Positions 8,520 through 17,673 of a stretch of DNA of 64,000 bases are shown here, piece by piece. The DNA comes from Sphingobium sp. EM0848 (GTDB lineage Bacteria; Pseudomonadota; Alphaproteobacteria; Sphingomonadales; Sphingomonadaceae). Each line of letters begins with the position of its first letter. The stretch's first letter is position 1. The notes beneath the pieces were generated by a model, which was given only the letters and a program-made list of their open reading frames with translations, made no database searches and was not told where the DNA came from. The position numbers were made by a program, and so were the translations under genes. The stretch lies in NCBI RefSeq assembly GCF_013375555.1, contig NZ_JABXWB010000001.1, forward strand, positions 496,001 through 560,000. The letters run 5' to 3'.

Positions 8520-10063
8520 GCGAAGCAGCCGCCATCGAGCCTGATCCCATACCCCCGCATGTGGCGCCCCGCGCCGTCGACATACCCTATGTCTTTGCCC
8601 GCAGACATGGCGTGGTCATGTTGGCGCAGGAAGGCGAGCGGCTGACCATCGCGGTGCGCGAGGGGAGCGATCCGCGCGTCCTGCTGGAGGTTCGGCGGCA
8701 TCTGGCGCGCAGCTTCGACGTGCGTTTCGTCGATGGCTCCCAGTTCGACAGGCATTTGTCCGACCATTATGCGATGGAAGGCAGCGCGGCCGCGATGGCC
8801 GGTTCCATCGATGTCGGCGCGGATGAGCTGGACATATTGGCCGCCGATATTCCGACGGCGGACGATCTGCTCGACAGCGCGGACGACGCGCCTGCGATCC
8901 GCCTGATCAATGGCATCATCGCCGAGGCGGCGCGGCAGGGCGTGTCGGATATTCATATCGAGCCTTATGAAACCGGCCTGATCGTGCGGATGCGCGTCGA
9001 TGGCGTGCTGCGTGAGACGTTGCGTATGCCGCCGCATGTCGCGCCTGTGGTGGTCAGCCGCATCAAGGTGATGGCGCGGCTCGACATTGCCGAGCGGCGC
9101 GTGCCGCAGGATGGGCGGATCGGGCTGACGCTGGGCGGGAAGCTGCTCGACGTGCGCGTGTCGACCCTGCCGAGCCGGGCGGGGGAGCGGGTGGTGCTGC
9201 GTATTCTCGACAAGGAGAATGCGGGCATGAACCTCGACCTGTTGGGCATGGCGGGCGCGGCGGACCGGATTTTCCGGGAGGGGTTGCAGGAGCCGAACGG
9301 CATCATCCTCGTCACCGGGCCGACCGGATCGGGCAAGACGACGACGCTTTATGCGGGCTTGCGTCAGCTCAATGACGGGACGCGCAATATCCTGACTGTC
9401 GAGGACCCGGTCGAATATGCGATCGAGGGGGTTGGGCAGACGCAGGTCAATGCCAAGGTCGGGCTGACCTTTGCGGCGGGGTTGCGGGCGATTTTGCGGC
9501 AGGACCCCGATGTGGTGATGGTCGGTGAAATCCGTGACCGGGAGACGGCGGAGATCGCCGTGCAGGCCTCGCTGACGGGCCATCTGGTGCTTTCCACTGT
9601 CCACACCAACGATGCCGTGGGCGCGATCACGCGGATGCGCGACATGCGGGTGGAGCCGTTTCTGCTTGCCTCGACCCTGCGCGCGGTGATCGCGCAGCGG
9701 CTGGTGCGGCGGCTTTGCCAGCATTGCCGTGAGCCGGTGCAGGCGGACAAGTCGGCCAGCGCCTTGCTGGGCTTCGATCCGGGTACGATCATCTATCGCG
9801 CGCGGGGGTGCGAGGAGTGCAACGGCTCCGGCTATAAGGGGCGGATCGGGGTGTTCGAGGCGATCCGGGTGGATGATACGATCCGGCGGTTGATCAACGA
9901 CGGCGGCGATGAGTCGCTGATTGCGCGTCATGCTTTCCTGAACGCGCCCAATCTGGGGTCGGCGGCGCGGGCCTTGGTGCGCGACGGGCAGACCACGGCG
10001 GAGGAAGCCATTCGGGTGTCGCGGCGCGATGCGGGCGAGGTGGAAACCATCGCTGATGGCTGA
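8516..10063 (+). CDS. gspE: Type II secretion system ATPase
   Basis: The protein has 515 residues and starts with GTG at 8516 inside the gspD stop. An N-terminal domain (about 1-115) is followed by the N2/arm region with SDIHIEPYETGLIVRMRVDG and by Walker A GPTGSGKTTT (268-277). The Asp box and Walker B (DPDVVMVGEIRD near 330-345) and the His box (LSTVHTNDAVGAITR) come next. Two CxxC pairs (CQHC and CEEC) form the zinc-binding element typical of GspE. The protein is a cytoplasmic hexameric ATPase that powers pseudopilus growth, recruited by GspL and working with GspF. Confidence 0.96.
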   Translation: MSEAAAIEPDPIPPHVAPRAVDIPYVFARRHGVVMLAQEGERLTIAVREGSDPRVLLEVRRHLARSFDVRFVDGSQFDRHLSDHYAMEGSAAAMAGSIDVGADELDILAADIPTADDLLDSADDAPAIRLINGIIAEAARQGVSDIHIEPYETGLIVRMRVDGVLRETLRMPPHVAPVVVSRIKVMARLDIAERRVPQDGRIGLTLGGKLLDVRVSTLPSRAGERVVLRILDKENAGMNLDLLGMAGAADRIFREGLQEPNGIILVTGPTGSGKTTTLYAGLRQLNDGTRNILTVEDPVEYAIEGVGQTQVNAKVGLTFAAGLRAILRQDPDVVMVGEIRDRETAEIAVQASLTGHLVLSTVHTNDAVGAITRMRDMRVEPFLLASTLRAVIAQRLVRRLCQHCREPVQADKSASALLGFDPGTIIYRARGCEECNGSGYKGRIGVFEAIRVDDTIRRLINDGGDESLIARHAFLNAPNLGSAARALVRDGQTTAEEAIRVSRRDAGEVETIADG

Positions 10064-11273
10064 GTATGACTATATCGCCATCGACCCCGCGGGCAAGGAA
10101 CGCAAAGGGGCGATCAAGGCCGAGACGGTCGAGGATGCGCGGGCGAAGCTGGATGCGCGCAAGCTGTTCATCGTGCGGATCGAGCCGGGGGCGGTGGAGA
10201 AAGCGCGGAAGCGGGCGGGCCTGTCGCTGCGCGCCCCGCGCTTGTCGGCCAAGGAATTGACGCTGTTCACGCGGCAGCTTTCGACGCTGATCCAGGTCAG
10301 TCCGCTGGAGGAGGCGCTGCGCACCATCGGGCGGCAAAGCGAGCAGGCGCATGTCCAGGCGATTGTCGGCAAGGTGCATTCGGGCGTGCTGGAAGGGCGG
10401 CGGTTGGCCGACGCCTTGGGCGCGGAGCCGAAGAGCTTTCCGGCACTCTATCGCGCGATGATCTCAGCAGGGGAGAGCTCGGGTAGCCTGCCGACGATCA
10501 TGGAGCGGCTGTCCGAACTGATGGAGCGGCAGGCGGTCATGCGGTCCAAGGTGCTGACCGCAATCGCCTATCCCAGCGTGCTGGCGGCCTTTGCGGTGTG
10601 CGTGGTCGCGGCGCTGATGATCTTCGTCGTGCCCAAGGTGGTCGAGCAGTTCGATACGGTCGGCCAGCAATTGCCGCTGCTGACGCGGATGGTGATGGGG
10701 GTTTCGGCCTTTCTTGCGGGCTATTGGTGGTTGTTGCTGATCCTGATTGGGCTGGCGGGTTTCGGTTTCTGGCGGGCGATGAAAGTCGAAAGTTTTCGCT
10801 ATCGTTTCGATTCCATGCTGTTGCGTCTGCCGCTGCTGGGCCGCCTGATCCGCGATCTTCATGCGGCGCGCATGGCGCGGACGCTCTCGACCATGGTGGC
10901 GAGCCGCCTGCCGTTGATGGAGGGTTTGTCGCTCACCACCCAGACCGTCCACAACCGGGTGCTGCGACAGGCGTCGGAGGAGATTGTCGAGGCCATTCGC
11001 GGCGGTGGCAGCCTGTCGGCGGCGTTGCGTCGGGTGGGGGTGTTTCCACCGCTGCTGGTCTATCTGGCGGCCAGCGGGGAGAGCGCGGGGCGGCTCGACA
11101 CCATGCTGGAGCGGGCGGCGGACTATCTGGAACGGGAGTTCGACAGCTTCACCTCCGCTGCGCTCGCCATGCTGGAGCCGGTCATCATTATCGCGATGGG
11201 CGGCATTGTCGCCGTCATCATCCTGTCTATCCTGCTGCCCATCCTGCAACTGCAGAGCCTCACCGGGGCCTGA
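10056..11273 (+). CDS. gspF: Type II secretion system inner-membrane platform protein F
   Basis: The protein has 405 residues from the ATG at 10056, which overlaps the gspE stop by 8 bases. It has two repeated T2SSF cytoplasmic domains (about 70-190 and 270-390). Three membrane helices lie near 170-195, 220-245 and 370-400. The motif KELTLFTRQLSTLIQ begins the first repeat and ARMARTLSTMVASRLPL the second. GspF sits under the pseudopilus and couples GspE to it. It is followed by AAGGAG, the ribosome site for gspG. Confidence 0.95.
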   Translation: MAEYDYIAIDPAGKERKGAIKAETVEDARAKLDARKLFIVRIEPGAVEKARKRAGLSLRAPRLSAKELTLFTRQLSTLIQVSPLEEALRTIGRQSEQAHVQAIVGKVHSGVLEGRRLADALGAEPKSFPALYRAMISAGESSGSLPTIMERLSELMERQAVMRSKVLTAIAYPSVLAAFAVCVVAALMIFVVPKVVEQFDTVGQQLPLLTRMVMGVSAFLAGYWWLLLILIGLAGFGFWRAMKVESFRYRFDSMLLRLPLLGRLIRDLHAARMARTLSTMVASRLPLMEGLSLTTQTVHNRVLRQASEEIVEAIRGGGSLSAALRRVGVFPPLLVYLAASGESAGRLDTMLERAADYLEREFDSFTSAALAMLEPVIIIAMGGIVAVIILSILLPILQLQSLTGA

Positions 11274-11283
11274 AGGAGTGTTT

Positions 11284-11763
11284 ATGAAGTTGCTCGACAT
11301 GAAATCCATCCGGTCCCTGCGCGAAGGCCCATGCCAGCGGCGGGGCGCCGAAAATGGTTTCACGCTTGTCGAACTGATGGTCGTCATCGTCATCATCGGT
11401 CTGCTGGCGACCATCGTGGCGATCAACGTGATCCCCGCGACCGACACCGCGCGCGTCGAAAAGGCCAAGGCGGATATTTCGACCATCGAGCAGGCGCTGG
11501 AGCAATATCGGCTCGATAATCTGACCTATCCGTCGACCACGGACGGATTGCAGGCGCTGATCAACCCGCCCGCTTCGCTGGCCCAGCCGCAGCGTTACCG
11601 GCGCGGCGGCTATATCAAGAAGCTGCCGAACGATCCCTGGGGCCGACCCTATCATTATACCGTGCCGGGCCGGAAGGGCGCGTTCGACATCAGTTCGCTG
11701 GGCGCCGATGGCCAGCCGGGTGGCGAGAATGAGAATGCCGACATCTACTCCAGCGAGCTTTGA
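11284..11763 (+). CDS. gspG: Major pseudopilin
   Basis: The protein has 159 residues; the ATG at 11284 follows a good AAGGAG. A charged leader of about 25 residues ends in the prepilin peptidase site G|FTLVELMVV with glutamate at +5, followed by a hydrophobic helix. The C-terminal globular part shows the family block YPSTTDGLQALI and LPNDPWGRPYHY, and ends GADGQPGGENENADI, which forms the calcium site in known GspG proteins. It is the main building block of the pseudopilus. The leader is unusually long compared with the common 6-10 residues. Confidence 0.95.
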   Translation: MKLLDMKSIRSLREGPCQRRGAENGFTLVELMVVIVIIGLLATIVAINVIPATDTARVEKAKADISTIEQALEQYRLDNLTYPSTTDGLQALINPPASLAQPQRYRRGGYIKKLPNDPWGRPYHYTVPGRKGAFDISSLGADGQPGGENENADIYSSEL

Positions 11764-12262
11764 ACGGCTGCCGACTCCGCTGGGGACCAACGGGGAACAG
11801 GGCTTCACGCCTTTGCTGCGTTCCGCCGAACACGGCTTCACGCTTATTGAGCTGATGGTCGTCCTGACGATCATCGGCTTCATTTCGGCTGCTGTGGTGC
11901 TGGCGATTCCCGATCCGCGCGGGCGGGTGATAGAGGATGCCGACCGCTTCGCCGCGCGCATTGCCGCTGCGCGCGACGAAGCGGTCGTTACCTCGCGTCC
12001 CATGGGGGTGTGGGTTTCGGCCTCCGGCTATGGTTTCCAGCGTCGCGATGGGGGGCAATGGGTGCCCCTGGAGGACAAGCCCTTCGTCACCGCCAACTGG
12101 AAGGGAGGCACGCGGGCGCTCGTCGGCAAGGATGGGCGGCAGCAGATCGGTTTCGACGGCACGGGCCTGCCGACCGATCCCATGACGGTGACATTGGCGC
12201 GCGAGGGTGAGCGGGTATCGGTTTCGATCGACATGGCCGGAAAGGTCATGGTCGGTGGCTAA
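11735..12262 (+). CDS. gspH: Minor pseudopilin H
   Basis: The frame gives 175 residues from the ATG at 11735, inside the end of gspG. In-frame ATGs at 11708 and 11729 are alternatives, and the start is not settled. A leader of about 30 residues precedes the cleavage site G|FTLIELMVVLTIIG. A GspH-type globular domain follows, with RFAARIAAARDEAVVTSRPMG and, later, a short aromatic and Trp-containing stretch. It is a minor component of the pseudopilus. The stop TAA overlaps the gspI start. The partial leader repeat EQGFTPLLRSAEHGFTLIE is odd, as it contains two GFT motifs in a row, of which only the second fits cleavage. Confidence 0.88.
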   Translation: MPTSTPASFERLPTPLGTNGEQGFTPLLRSAEHGFTLIELMVVLTIIGFISAAVVLAIPDPRGRVIEDADRFAARIAAARDEAVVTSRPMGVWVSASGYGFQRRDGGQWVPLEDKPFVTANWKGGTRALVGKDGRQQIGFDGTGLPTDPMTVTLAREGERVSVSIDMAGKVMVGG

Positions 12263-12617
12263 GCGCGAACAGGGCTTTACCCTCCTGGAAATGCTGGTCG
12301 CGCTGGCAGTGTTCAGCCTTGCGGCGCTGGCGCTGGTGCGCTTGCAGGGCGTGACCCTGCACACGGCGGCCGATCTCGACAGCAAGGCGATGGGCCAGAT
12401 CGTCGCGCGCAACCTGATGGTGGAGGTGCAGACCGATCCCGCGCCGCCCTCGCTCGGGTCGGAGGAGGGCGATGTCGATAATGGCGGCCGCCGCTGGCAC
12501 TGGACGCGGGAGGTCAAAGCGACCGACGACAAACGGCTGTTGCAGGTCAGTCTGACCGTCGACGGACAGCCGGGAGCCTCGCCGGTGGTGCTGAGCTTCG
12601 TGCGGGTGGTGCAATGA
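12255..12617 (+). CDS. gspI: Minor pseudopilin I
   Basis: The protein has 120 residues and starts with GTG at 12255, overlapping the gspH stop. A very short leader (VAKREQG) is followed by the cleavage site G|FTLLEMLVALAVFSLAALA. The small globular domain contains NLMVEVQTD and a late WTREV strand, as in GspI. With GspJ and GspK it forms the tip of the pseudopilus. The TGA overlaps the gspJ ATG. Confidence 0.9.
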   Translation: MAKREQGFTLLEMLVALAVFSLAALALVRLQGVTLHTAADLDSKAMGQIVARNLMVEVQTDPAPPSLGSEEGDVDNGGRRWHWTREVKATDDKRLLQVSLTVDGQPGASPVVLSFVRVVQ

Positions 12618-13255
12618 AGCGGCCATCGCTCCCTGACGAAGCGGGCTTCACCCTCATCGAACTGCTCGTTGCATTGATGATCTTCGCCATGCTGGCGGCG
12701 GCGGGCGTGCTGTTGCTCGGCAACAGCGTGTCGGCACAGGCGCAGATCAAGCTGAGGCTGGACGACATGGCGGCGGTGCAGCGCGCGGGCGGCGCACTGG
12801 CGGCGGATCTGGGGCAGGCGGTGCCGCGTATCAGCCGCACCGAATCGGGGACGCTGGCGCCTGCCTTCTGGTCGCATCGGGAGGGGGAGAGCGTACCCGT
12901 TCTCCAGTTCGTGCGGGGCGGTTGGGACAATCTGGGCGATTTGCCGCGGCCTTCGCTGCAAAAGGTCGAATATTGGGTGCGGCAGGGGCGGCTGGAGCGG
13001 CGGACCTATGCGCAGGTCGATGGCGCGGCGGGCGATGAGCCGGCGGCGCTGCTGGATCATGTCGAGGATGTGGCGCTGCGCTTTCGCGATGCCGGGGGCG
13101 AGTGGCGCGACGAATGGGTGCCGACCCAGCCCGACCTGATGCCGCGCGCTGTCGAGATGACAGTGACGCGAACGGGCGAGCCGCCGGTGACATTGCGCTT
13201 TCTGGTCGGACCGGGGCCGGTGGAAAAACTGGAAGGGGCGGCGGTAAATGGCTGA
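12614..13255 (+). CDS. gspJ: Minor pseudopilin J
   Basis: The protein has 213 residues from the ATG at 12614 (ATGA overlap with gspI). Leader MKRPSLPDEAG precedes cleavage site G|FTLIELLVALMIFAML. The globular part includes DDMAAVQRAGGALAADLGQ and RISRTESG, then the late strands LLDHVEDVALRFRDAGGEW seen in GspJ proteins. It is a tip component that binds GspI and GspK. It overlaps gspK by 8 bases. Confidence 0.92.
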   Translation: MKRPSLPDEAGFTLIELLVALMIFAMLAAAGVLLLGNSVSAQAQIKLRLDDMAAVQRAGGALAADLGQAVPRISRTESGTLAPAFWSHREGESVPVLQFVRGGWDNLGDLPRPSLQKVEYWVRQGRLERRTYAQVDGAAGDEPAALLDHVEDVALRFRDAGGEWRDEWVPTQPDLMPRAVEMTVTRTGEPPVTLRFLVGPGPVEKLEGAAVNG

Positions 13256-14237
13256 TCCCCGGAAGAGAAACGAGCGCGGCGCGGCGCTGCTGACGGTGCT
13301 GCTGCTGGTGGCGGTGATGGCGGTGGTCGCCTCGACCGCGCTGGAGCGGCTGGCGCTGGCGACGCGGATGACCGGCAATGGCGGCGCGGTCGATCAGGCG
13401 CGCGCCTTTGCCGATGCCGGGACGGAGATTGCGCGCTTGCGGATCGGTGATCTGGTGGCGGCCAATCCGGGCAAGACGACGCTGGCCGGCAATTGGATGG
13501 GCACGCCGCAGGCGATTTCGGTGCCGGGCGGCATGGCGACGGCGCGGGTGACGGACGGCGGCAATTGCTTCAACCTGAACAGCGTGGTGGCGGGCGAAAG
13601 CGAAGCCGACCTCAAGGTCCGGCCGGTGGGCGTTTCCCAGTTTCAGGCGCTCTTGCAGGCCCTGGGCGTCGACGCGCGGCAGGCGCAGGGGGCAGCGGCT
13701 TCGCTGGCGGACTGGATCGACACGGACAGCGTGCCCCAGCCGGGCGGCGCGGAGGATGAAACCTATGCGCAGGCGGCGCGCCCCTATCGCACCGCCAACC
13801 GTTTCATGGTCGATCCCAGCGAATTGCGCGCGGTGAATGGGGTGACGCCCGCGATCTACGATCTGGTGCGGCCGTGGGTTTGCGCGCTGCCGACGGCGGA
13901 CCTTTCGCCGATCAATATCAATACATTGCTGCCTGAACAGGCGCCGCTTTTCGCGATGCTGATGCAGGGGCAGATCAGCGTTGCGCAGGCCCGGCAATTG
14001 CTGGCGCAGCGTCCGGCGGACGGTTACGGCAGTACGGTGGCGTTCTGGGCCGTGCCCGCTCTGGCGGGGCTGAGTCCGCTGGAAGAGGTTGCCAATCAGG
14101 TCAAGTTGACGACGGGATTTTTCAGAGTGGAAGTGTCGGTGGATGTTGGTGGAACGCAGGTGGTCGAACGGGCGCTGATCGACGCGCGCCAGACGCCGGC
14201 TATGTTGATACGCCGCAATTGGGGGACCGGCGCATGA
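13248..14237 (+). CDS. gspK: Minor pseudopilin K
   Basis: The protein has 329 residues from the ATG at 13248. The leader ends RNERG and is followed by the hydrophobic segment AALLTVLLLVAVMAVVAS. Residue +5 is not the usual Glu, as is normal for GspK, which caps the pseudopilus tip. The large globular region contains CFNLNSVV, LADWIDTDS and the helix-hairpin type PININTLLPEQAPLFAMLM, all characteristic. The gene ends in an ATGA overlap with gspL. Confidence 0.94.
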   Translation: MADPRKRNERGAALLTVLLLVAVMAVVASTALERLALATRMTGNGGAVDQARAFADAGTEIARLRIGDLVAANPGKTTLAGNWMGTPQAISVPGGMATARVTDGGNCFNLNSVVAGESEADLKVRPVGVSQFQALLQALGVDARQAQGAAASLADWIDTDSVPQPGGAEDETYAQAARPYRTANRFMVDPSELRAVNGVTPAIYDLVRPWVCALPTADLSPININTLLPEQAPLFAMLMQGQISVAQARQLLAQRPADGYGSTVAFWAVPALAGLSPLEEVANQVKLTTGFFRVEVSVDVGGTQVVERALIDARQTPAMLIRRNWGTGA

Positions 14238-15349
14238 GCGCGGAAGGATTGATCGTCGCGCTGGCCGAGGAGCCGGGCGCGGAGCCGCTGTGGATGCGGG
14301 TGGCGAACGGCGCCATCGTACAGAGCGGCGCAGGCGCGAACTGGCTGGCGGCCTGTGGGCTGACGGCGCTGCCCGATGACATGGTGGTGATGCTGGTGCC
14401 GCCGGCCGCGCTGGTGACGCTGCATGCGGCCTCCTATCCTGACCTTCCTCCTCGGCAGGGACGGGCGGCGGCGCGGCTGGCGGCGCTCGCCGGGGGGATT
14501 GTGCCCGCCGACCAGCTTTTTGCGGCGGCCAATGAGAATGACGATCCGGCAAATCCGCATATGGTCGCCGTCGCGGCGCGGGCGGACATGCAGCACTGGC
14601 TGCTCTGGGCGCAGCATCATGGGCTGGACCCCGACATCATGGTGCCTGCGCCGTTGCTCTTGCCCGAGGTGGAGGAAGGCTTTCAGCGCGGCATCGTCGG
14701 CGGTGCGACGGTATTGCGCGGCGCGGGCATGGTGCTGGCGGGCGATCTGGCGCTGCCGGAACTGATCGGCGACGCCATGGTGTGGGATGTCCCGTCCGAA
14801 CAGATCAATGCCCGGGCCATCGCCGCGCTGGAAAGGCCGCCGCTGGATCTGCGGCAGGGCGACTTTGCGAAAAGGGTGCGGCGCTCCTTCGACAAGCGGG
14901 CGCTGGGACGGATCGCTCTGTGGTCCGGGCTGATCCTGTTCGTTGCGCTGGCGATTGCGTTGGTCGGGTTGGCAAAGGCCCATTTCGCGGCGAGCCGCCT
15001 CGACGCCAGCAGTCTGGCCCAGGCCCGTCAGATCGTGTCCGGCGCGACCGATCTGGTGCAGGCGGAGGCGGAAATGGATCGGCAACTCGCGGCGCGCGGG
15101 GCCGGCGGCTATGCCTTCACCGCGCCGGTGTCGGGGCTGATGAAGGCGTTGCAGGACGCGCCCGGCGTGTCGCTGACGGCGCTGTCGCGCGATCCGGACG
15201 GGATGATTCGCGCGACGCTCGCCTCCGCCAAGGCGGATGACATCAACATCGTGCTGCTGGCGCTTCAGGCGGCGGGCTTCACGATCACGGCGACGCCTTC
15301 TCAGGATCCGGGCGGGCGGACGCTGGCGGACATTACGGTGCGATCATGA
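14234..15349 (+). CDS. gspL: Type II secretion system protein L
   Basis: The protein has 371 residues from the ATG at 14234. A cytoplasmic actin-like domain (about 1-215) would recruit GspE. One membrane helix follows (about 235-255, LILFVALAIALVGLAKA). A periplasmic ferredoxin-like domain fills the remainder, ending in ALQAAGFTITATPSQD and GRTLADITVRS. GspL partners GspM in the inner-membrane platform. The first domain is weakly conserved, as usual, and the call rests on topology plus position between gspK and gspM. Confidence 0.9.
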   Translation: MSAEGLIVALAEEPGAEPLWMRVANGAIVQSGAGANWLAACGLTALPDDMVVMLVPPAALVTLHAASYPDLPPRQGRAAARLAALAGGIVPADQLFAAANENDDPANPHMVAVAARADMQHWLLWAQHHGLDPDIMVPAPLLLPEVEEGFQRGIVGGATVLRGAGMVLAGDLALPELIGDAMVWDVPSEQINARAIAALERPPLDLRQGDFAKRVRRSFDKRALGRIALWSGLILFVALAIALVGLAKAHFAASRLDASSLAQARQIVSGATDLVQAEAEMDRQLAARGAGGYAFTAPVSGLMKALQDAPGVSLTALSRDPDGMIRATLASAKADDINIVLLALQAAGFTITATPSQDPGGRTLADITVRS

Positions 15350-15834
15350 TGGAACGTCTCGGCAATGTGTGGGGCGAACGCTCTCCACGCGAACAATGGA
15401 TGCTGGGCGTGATGTTCGCGCTGCTGGCGGTGGTGATCCTGTGGTTGGGCGTGCTGCGCCCGCTCGACATGGCGCAGCGTTCGGCACGGGACGCGCTGCG
15501 CGACGCGACGGATCGCAATGCGGCGATCCGTGCCAAGGTGAAGCTGCTCAAATCCCTGCCCCGTTCGTCCGGCGCCGCGCAGGCATCGGTGCCGCTCGAC
15601 CAATTTGTCGGGCAGAGCGCGGGCGAGGCCGGATTGACGCTGGAGCGGGCACAGGCGCAGGGAACGGATCGGCTGGACATGGCGATTGCGTCGGTGCGGC
15701 CGGTGGCGCTCTTCTCCTGGCTGGCGGCGCTGGAGGCGCAGGGCGTGCGGGTCGAGACGATGAGCGCGCGCGCTTCTCCCACGGCAGGCAGCGTATCGGT
15801 GCAGGCGGTGCTGGTGCGGGGCGGCGGGCAATGA
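15346..15834 (+). CDS. gspM: Type II secretion system protein M
   Basis: The protein has 162 residues from the ATG at 15346 (overlaps the gspL stop). A short cytoplasmic N-terminus with WGERSPREQWML is followed by one membrane helix (about 20-38) and then a periplasmic domain. That domain contains SARDALRDATDRNAAIRAKV and ends in ASPTAGSVSVQAVLVRGG. The layout and the ERSPREQ motif are typical of GspM, which dimerises with GspL. Confidence 0.92.
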   Translation: MMERLGNVWGERSPREQWMLGVMFALLAVVILWLGVLRPLDMAQRSARDALRDATDRNAAIRAKVKLLKSLPRSSGAAQASVPLDQFVGQSAGEAGLTLERAQAQGTDRLDMAIASVRPVALFSWLAALEAQGVRVETMSARASPTAGSVSVQAVLVRGGGQ

Positions 15835-16553
15835 TGGGCCTGTCTCTCTCTCGCCGGATGCGGATCGCGTTGATCGTGCTTTTTGCATTGGGCTTTCTGA
15901 TTTTCCTGCCGATGCGGATCGCGCTGGGCATGGCCGGGCTGGAGCGGTTGGGCGTTGCCGCGCGGGAAGTGCAGGGCACGGTCTGGAGCGGCGGGATCGA
16001 CCGGCTGATGCTGGGCACGACCTCTCTGGGGTCGGTCCGGGCCGGATTGTCGCCGCTATCGTTGCTGGTCGGTCGGGCGCGGTTCGACATCTGGCGGCGC
16101 ACCGGCGCGCCGGATGATCTGGCGGGGGCGATGACCGTCGGATTCGGGCGCATCGGCATTGATGATGTCACCGGCGCGGTGCCGCTGGGGCGGACCTTTG
16201 CCCCGTTACCGCTCAGCAGTTTTGTGATGGAGGATGTGTCGGCGTGGTTTTCCGGCGACCGTTGCGGCCATGCCGAAGGGCGGGTGCGGGCGCAGATGGC
16301 GGGACAGTTTCCGGGACTGAACCTGTCGCAGGGTCTGTCCGGCGTGGCGAGTTGCGACGGCGAAGCGCTGTTGTTGCCGTTGGTGAGCCAGTCGGGGCTG
16401 GAGAAGGTGAATCTGCGCATCTGGCGCTCGGGTCGCTATGTAGCGGAGATGCGCGTGGAGACGGCGGACGCGACTCTGGGCGAAGCGCTGGCAAGGGCGG
16501 GTTTTGCCGATGTGGGAGGTGCGCGCCTGCTGAAGATTGAAGGAACATTGTGA
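15831..16553 (+). CDS. gspN: Type II secretion system protein N
   Basis: The protein has 240 residues, with ATG at 15831 or 15834. One N-terminal membrane helix (about 13-33, IALIVLFALGFLIFLPMRIA) is followed by a periplasmic domain with GTVWSGGIDRLML and SPLSLLVGRARFDI, both typical of GspN. Two cysteines (DRCGHAEG and ASCDGEA) could form a disulphide. GspN is an accessory inner-membrane component present in only some type II systems. It overlaps gspM and the prepilin peptidase gene. Confidence 0.9.
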   Translation: MMGLSLSRRMRIALIVLFALGFLIFLPMRIALGMAGLERLGVAAREVQGTVWSGGIDRLMLGTTSLGSVRAGLSPLSLLVGRARFDIWRRTGAPDDLAGAMTVGFGRIGIDDVTGAVPLGRTFAPLPLSSFVMEDVSAWFSGDRCGHAEGRVRAQMAGQFPGLNLSQGLSGVASCDGEALLLPLVSQSGLEKVNLRIWRSGRYVAEMRVETADATLGEALARAGFADVGGARLLKIEGTL

Positions 16554-17305
16554 TCCAACCGCTGGCTGCCGGCCTGGGTGCTATTGCAGGCGCCATCGCC
16601 GGAAGTTTTCTCTCCACGCTGATCCTGCGCTGGCCAAAGGGGCAGGGCGTCGCGCGGGGACGGTCCGCCTGCGACGGGTGCGGGCGGGTGCTGGGCGTGG
16701 CCGATCTCATTCCCCTGTTGAGCGCGCTGGTGCAGCGCGGCCGTTGCCGGACCTGCGGCGCGGCGATCGATCCGTTGCATGGACGTATGGAGGCGGGGTG
16801 CGCGATCATCGGCGCGCTGGCGCTGGGCTTCGCGCCCGATCCGGGCGGGATTGGCTGGGCATTGCTGGGTTGGCTGCTGCTGACGCTGGCGGTGCTGGAC
16901 AAGCGGCATTTCTGGCTGCCCGATGCGCTGACCTTGCCGCTGGCCTTTCTGGGCTTCACCATCGGATTGTGGACGACCGACGCGGGGCTGGCGGACCGGG
17001 TTATCGGTGCCGTGACAGGCTATCTGGCGCTGATGGCGGTGGCGTTCGGCTATCGGTGGATGCGCGCGCGCGAGGGGCTGGGGCTGGGCGACGCCAAGCT
17101 GCTGGGGGCGTTGGGTGCCTGGTTCGGCTGGCAGGCCTTGCCCTTCATTCTGTTGCTGGCGGCGAGTCTGGGGCTGCTGGCGATTCTGGCGGCGATGGCG
17201 GTGGGCCGGACGGTGGATGGCGCGACGCGGGTGCCGCTGGGGACGTTTCTGGCCGTTGCCGCGGTGCCGGGCTGGTGGCTTTCGACGCTGGCCCTTCAGA
17301 TATGA
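16550..17305 (+). CDS. gspO: Prepilin peptidase / N-methyltransferase (A24 family)
   Basis: The protein has 251 residues; GTG start at 16550 inside the gspN stop. It has eight predicted membrane stretches. The zinc-binding cysteines C41-x2-C44 and C66-x2-C69 lie in the first cytoplasmic loop. Two aspartates, D117 (AVLDKRHFWLPD) and D181 (GLGLGDAKL), are the catalytic pair of the A24 family. The enzyme cuts the leaders of GspG-K and methylates the new N-terminal Phe. It is the last gene of the operon, 101 bases before tRNA-Met. Confidence 0.94.
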   Translation: MIQPLAAGLGAIAGAIAGSFLSTLILRWPKGQGVARGRSACDGCGRVLGVADLIPLLSALVQRGRCRTCGAAIDPLHGRMEAGCAIIGALALGFAPDPGGIGWALLGWLLLTLAVLDKRHFWLPDALTLPLAFLGFTIGLWTTDAGLADRVIGAVTGYLALMAVAFGYRWMRAREGLGLGDAKLLGALGAWFGWQALPFILLLAASLGLLAILAAMAVGRTVDGATRVPLGTFLAVAAVPGWWLSTLALQI

Positions 17306-17406
17306 ACGGAATTTTTCGAAAGCGCATCAAACCCGGTTGACCCGTCCGTTCACGCTGCTTATAGCGCCGCCTCACCGCAGGGCACTGCCCGGCGGGATGC
17401 CCATGG

Positions 17407-17483
17407 GGCGGAGTAGCTCAGCTGGTTAGAGCAGCGGAATCATAATCCGCGTGTCGGGGGTTCAAGTCCCTCCTCCGCTACCA
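17407..17483 (+). tRNA. tRNA-Met (anticodon CAT), elongator type
   Basis: The 77-base cloverleaf reads as follows: acceptor GGCGGAG pairs with CTCCGCT (first pair G-U), D-arm GCTC/GAGC, anticodon stem GCGGA/TCCGC with loop ATCATAA (anticodon CAT), T-arm GGGGG-TTCAAGT-CCCTC, and an encoded CCA. The elongator Met identity is favoured over the lysidine-modified Ile because of overall form. The 3' end is the likely attachment site of the recombinase that follows. Confidence 0.95.
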
Positions 17484-17673
17484 TTCCTTTCCCCACCTCG
17501 AACGACGTTTTTTTGGCGGTTTTCCGCCGGTTTGAGGTGGTGAAGCTGTCACGAATCGCACAAGCAGGTCGTTTGCCGACTTCGACAAATTTGGTCAGTC
17601 TGAGCTAGATTTGGACGCCCGTTGTGTCATTATTTGTGTCATCGTTTTATCGCCTCGCATTGCCGAGGTTACG

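Noticed and set aside
8372..9931. Long minus-strand frame opposite gspE
   Set aside because: Antisense to the ATPase with Walker motifs; composition is of shadow type.
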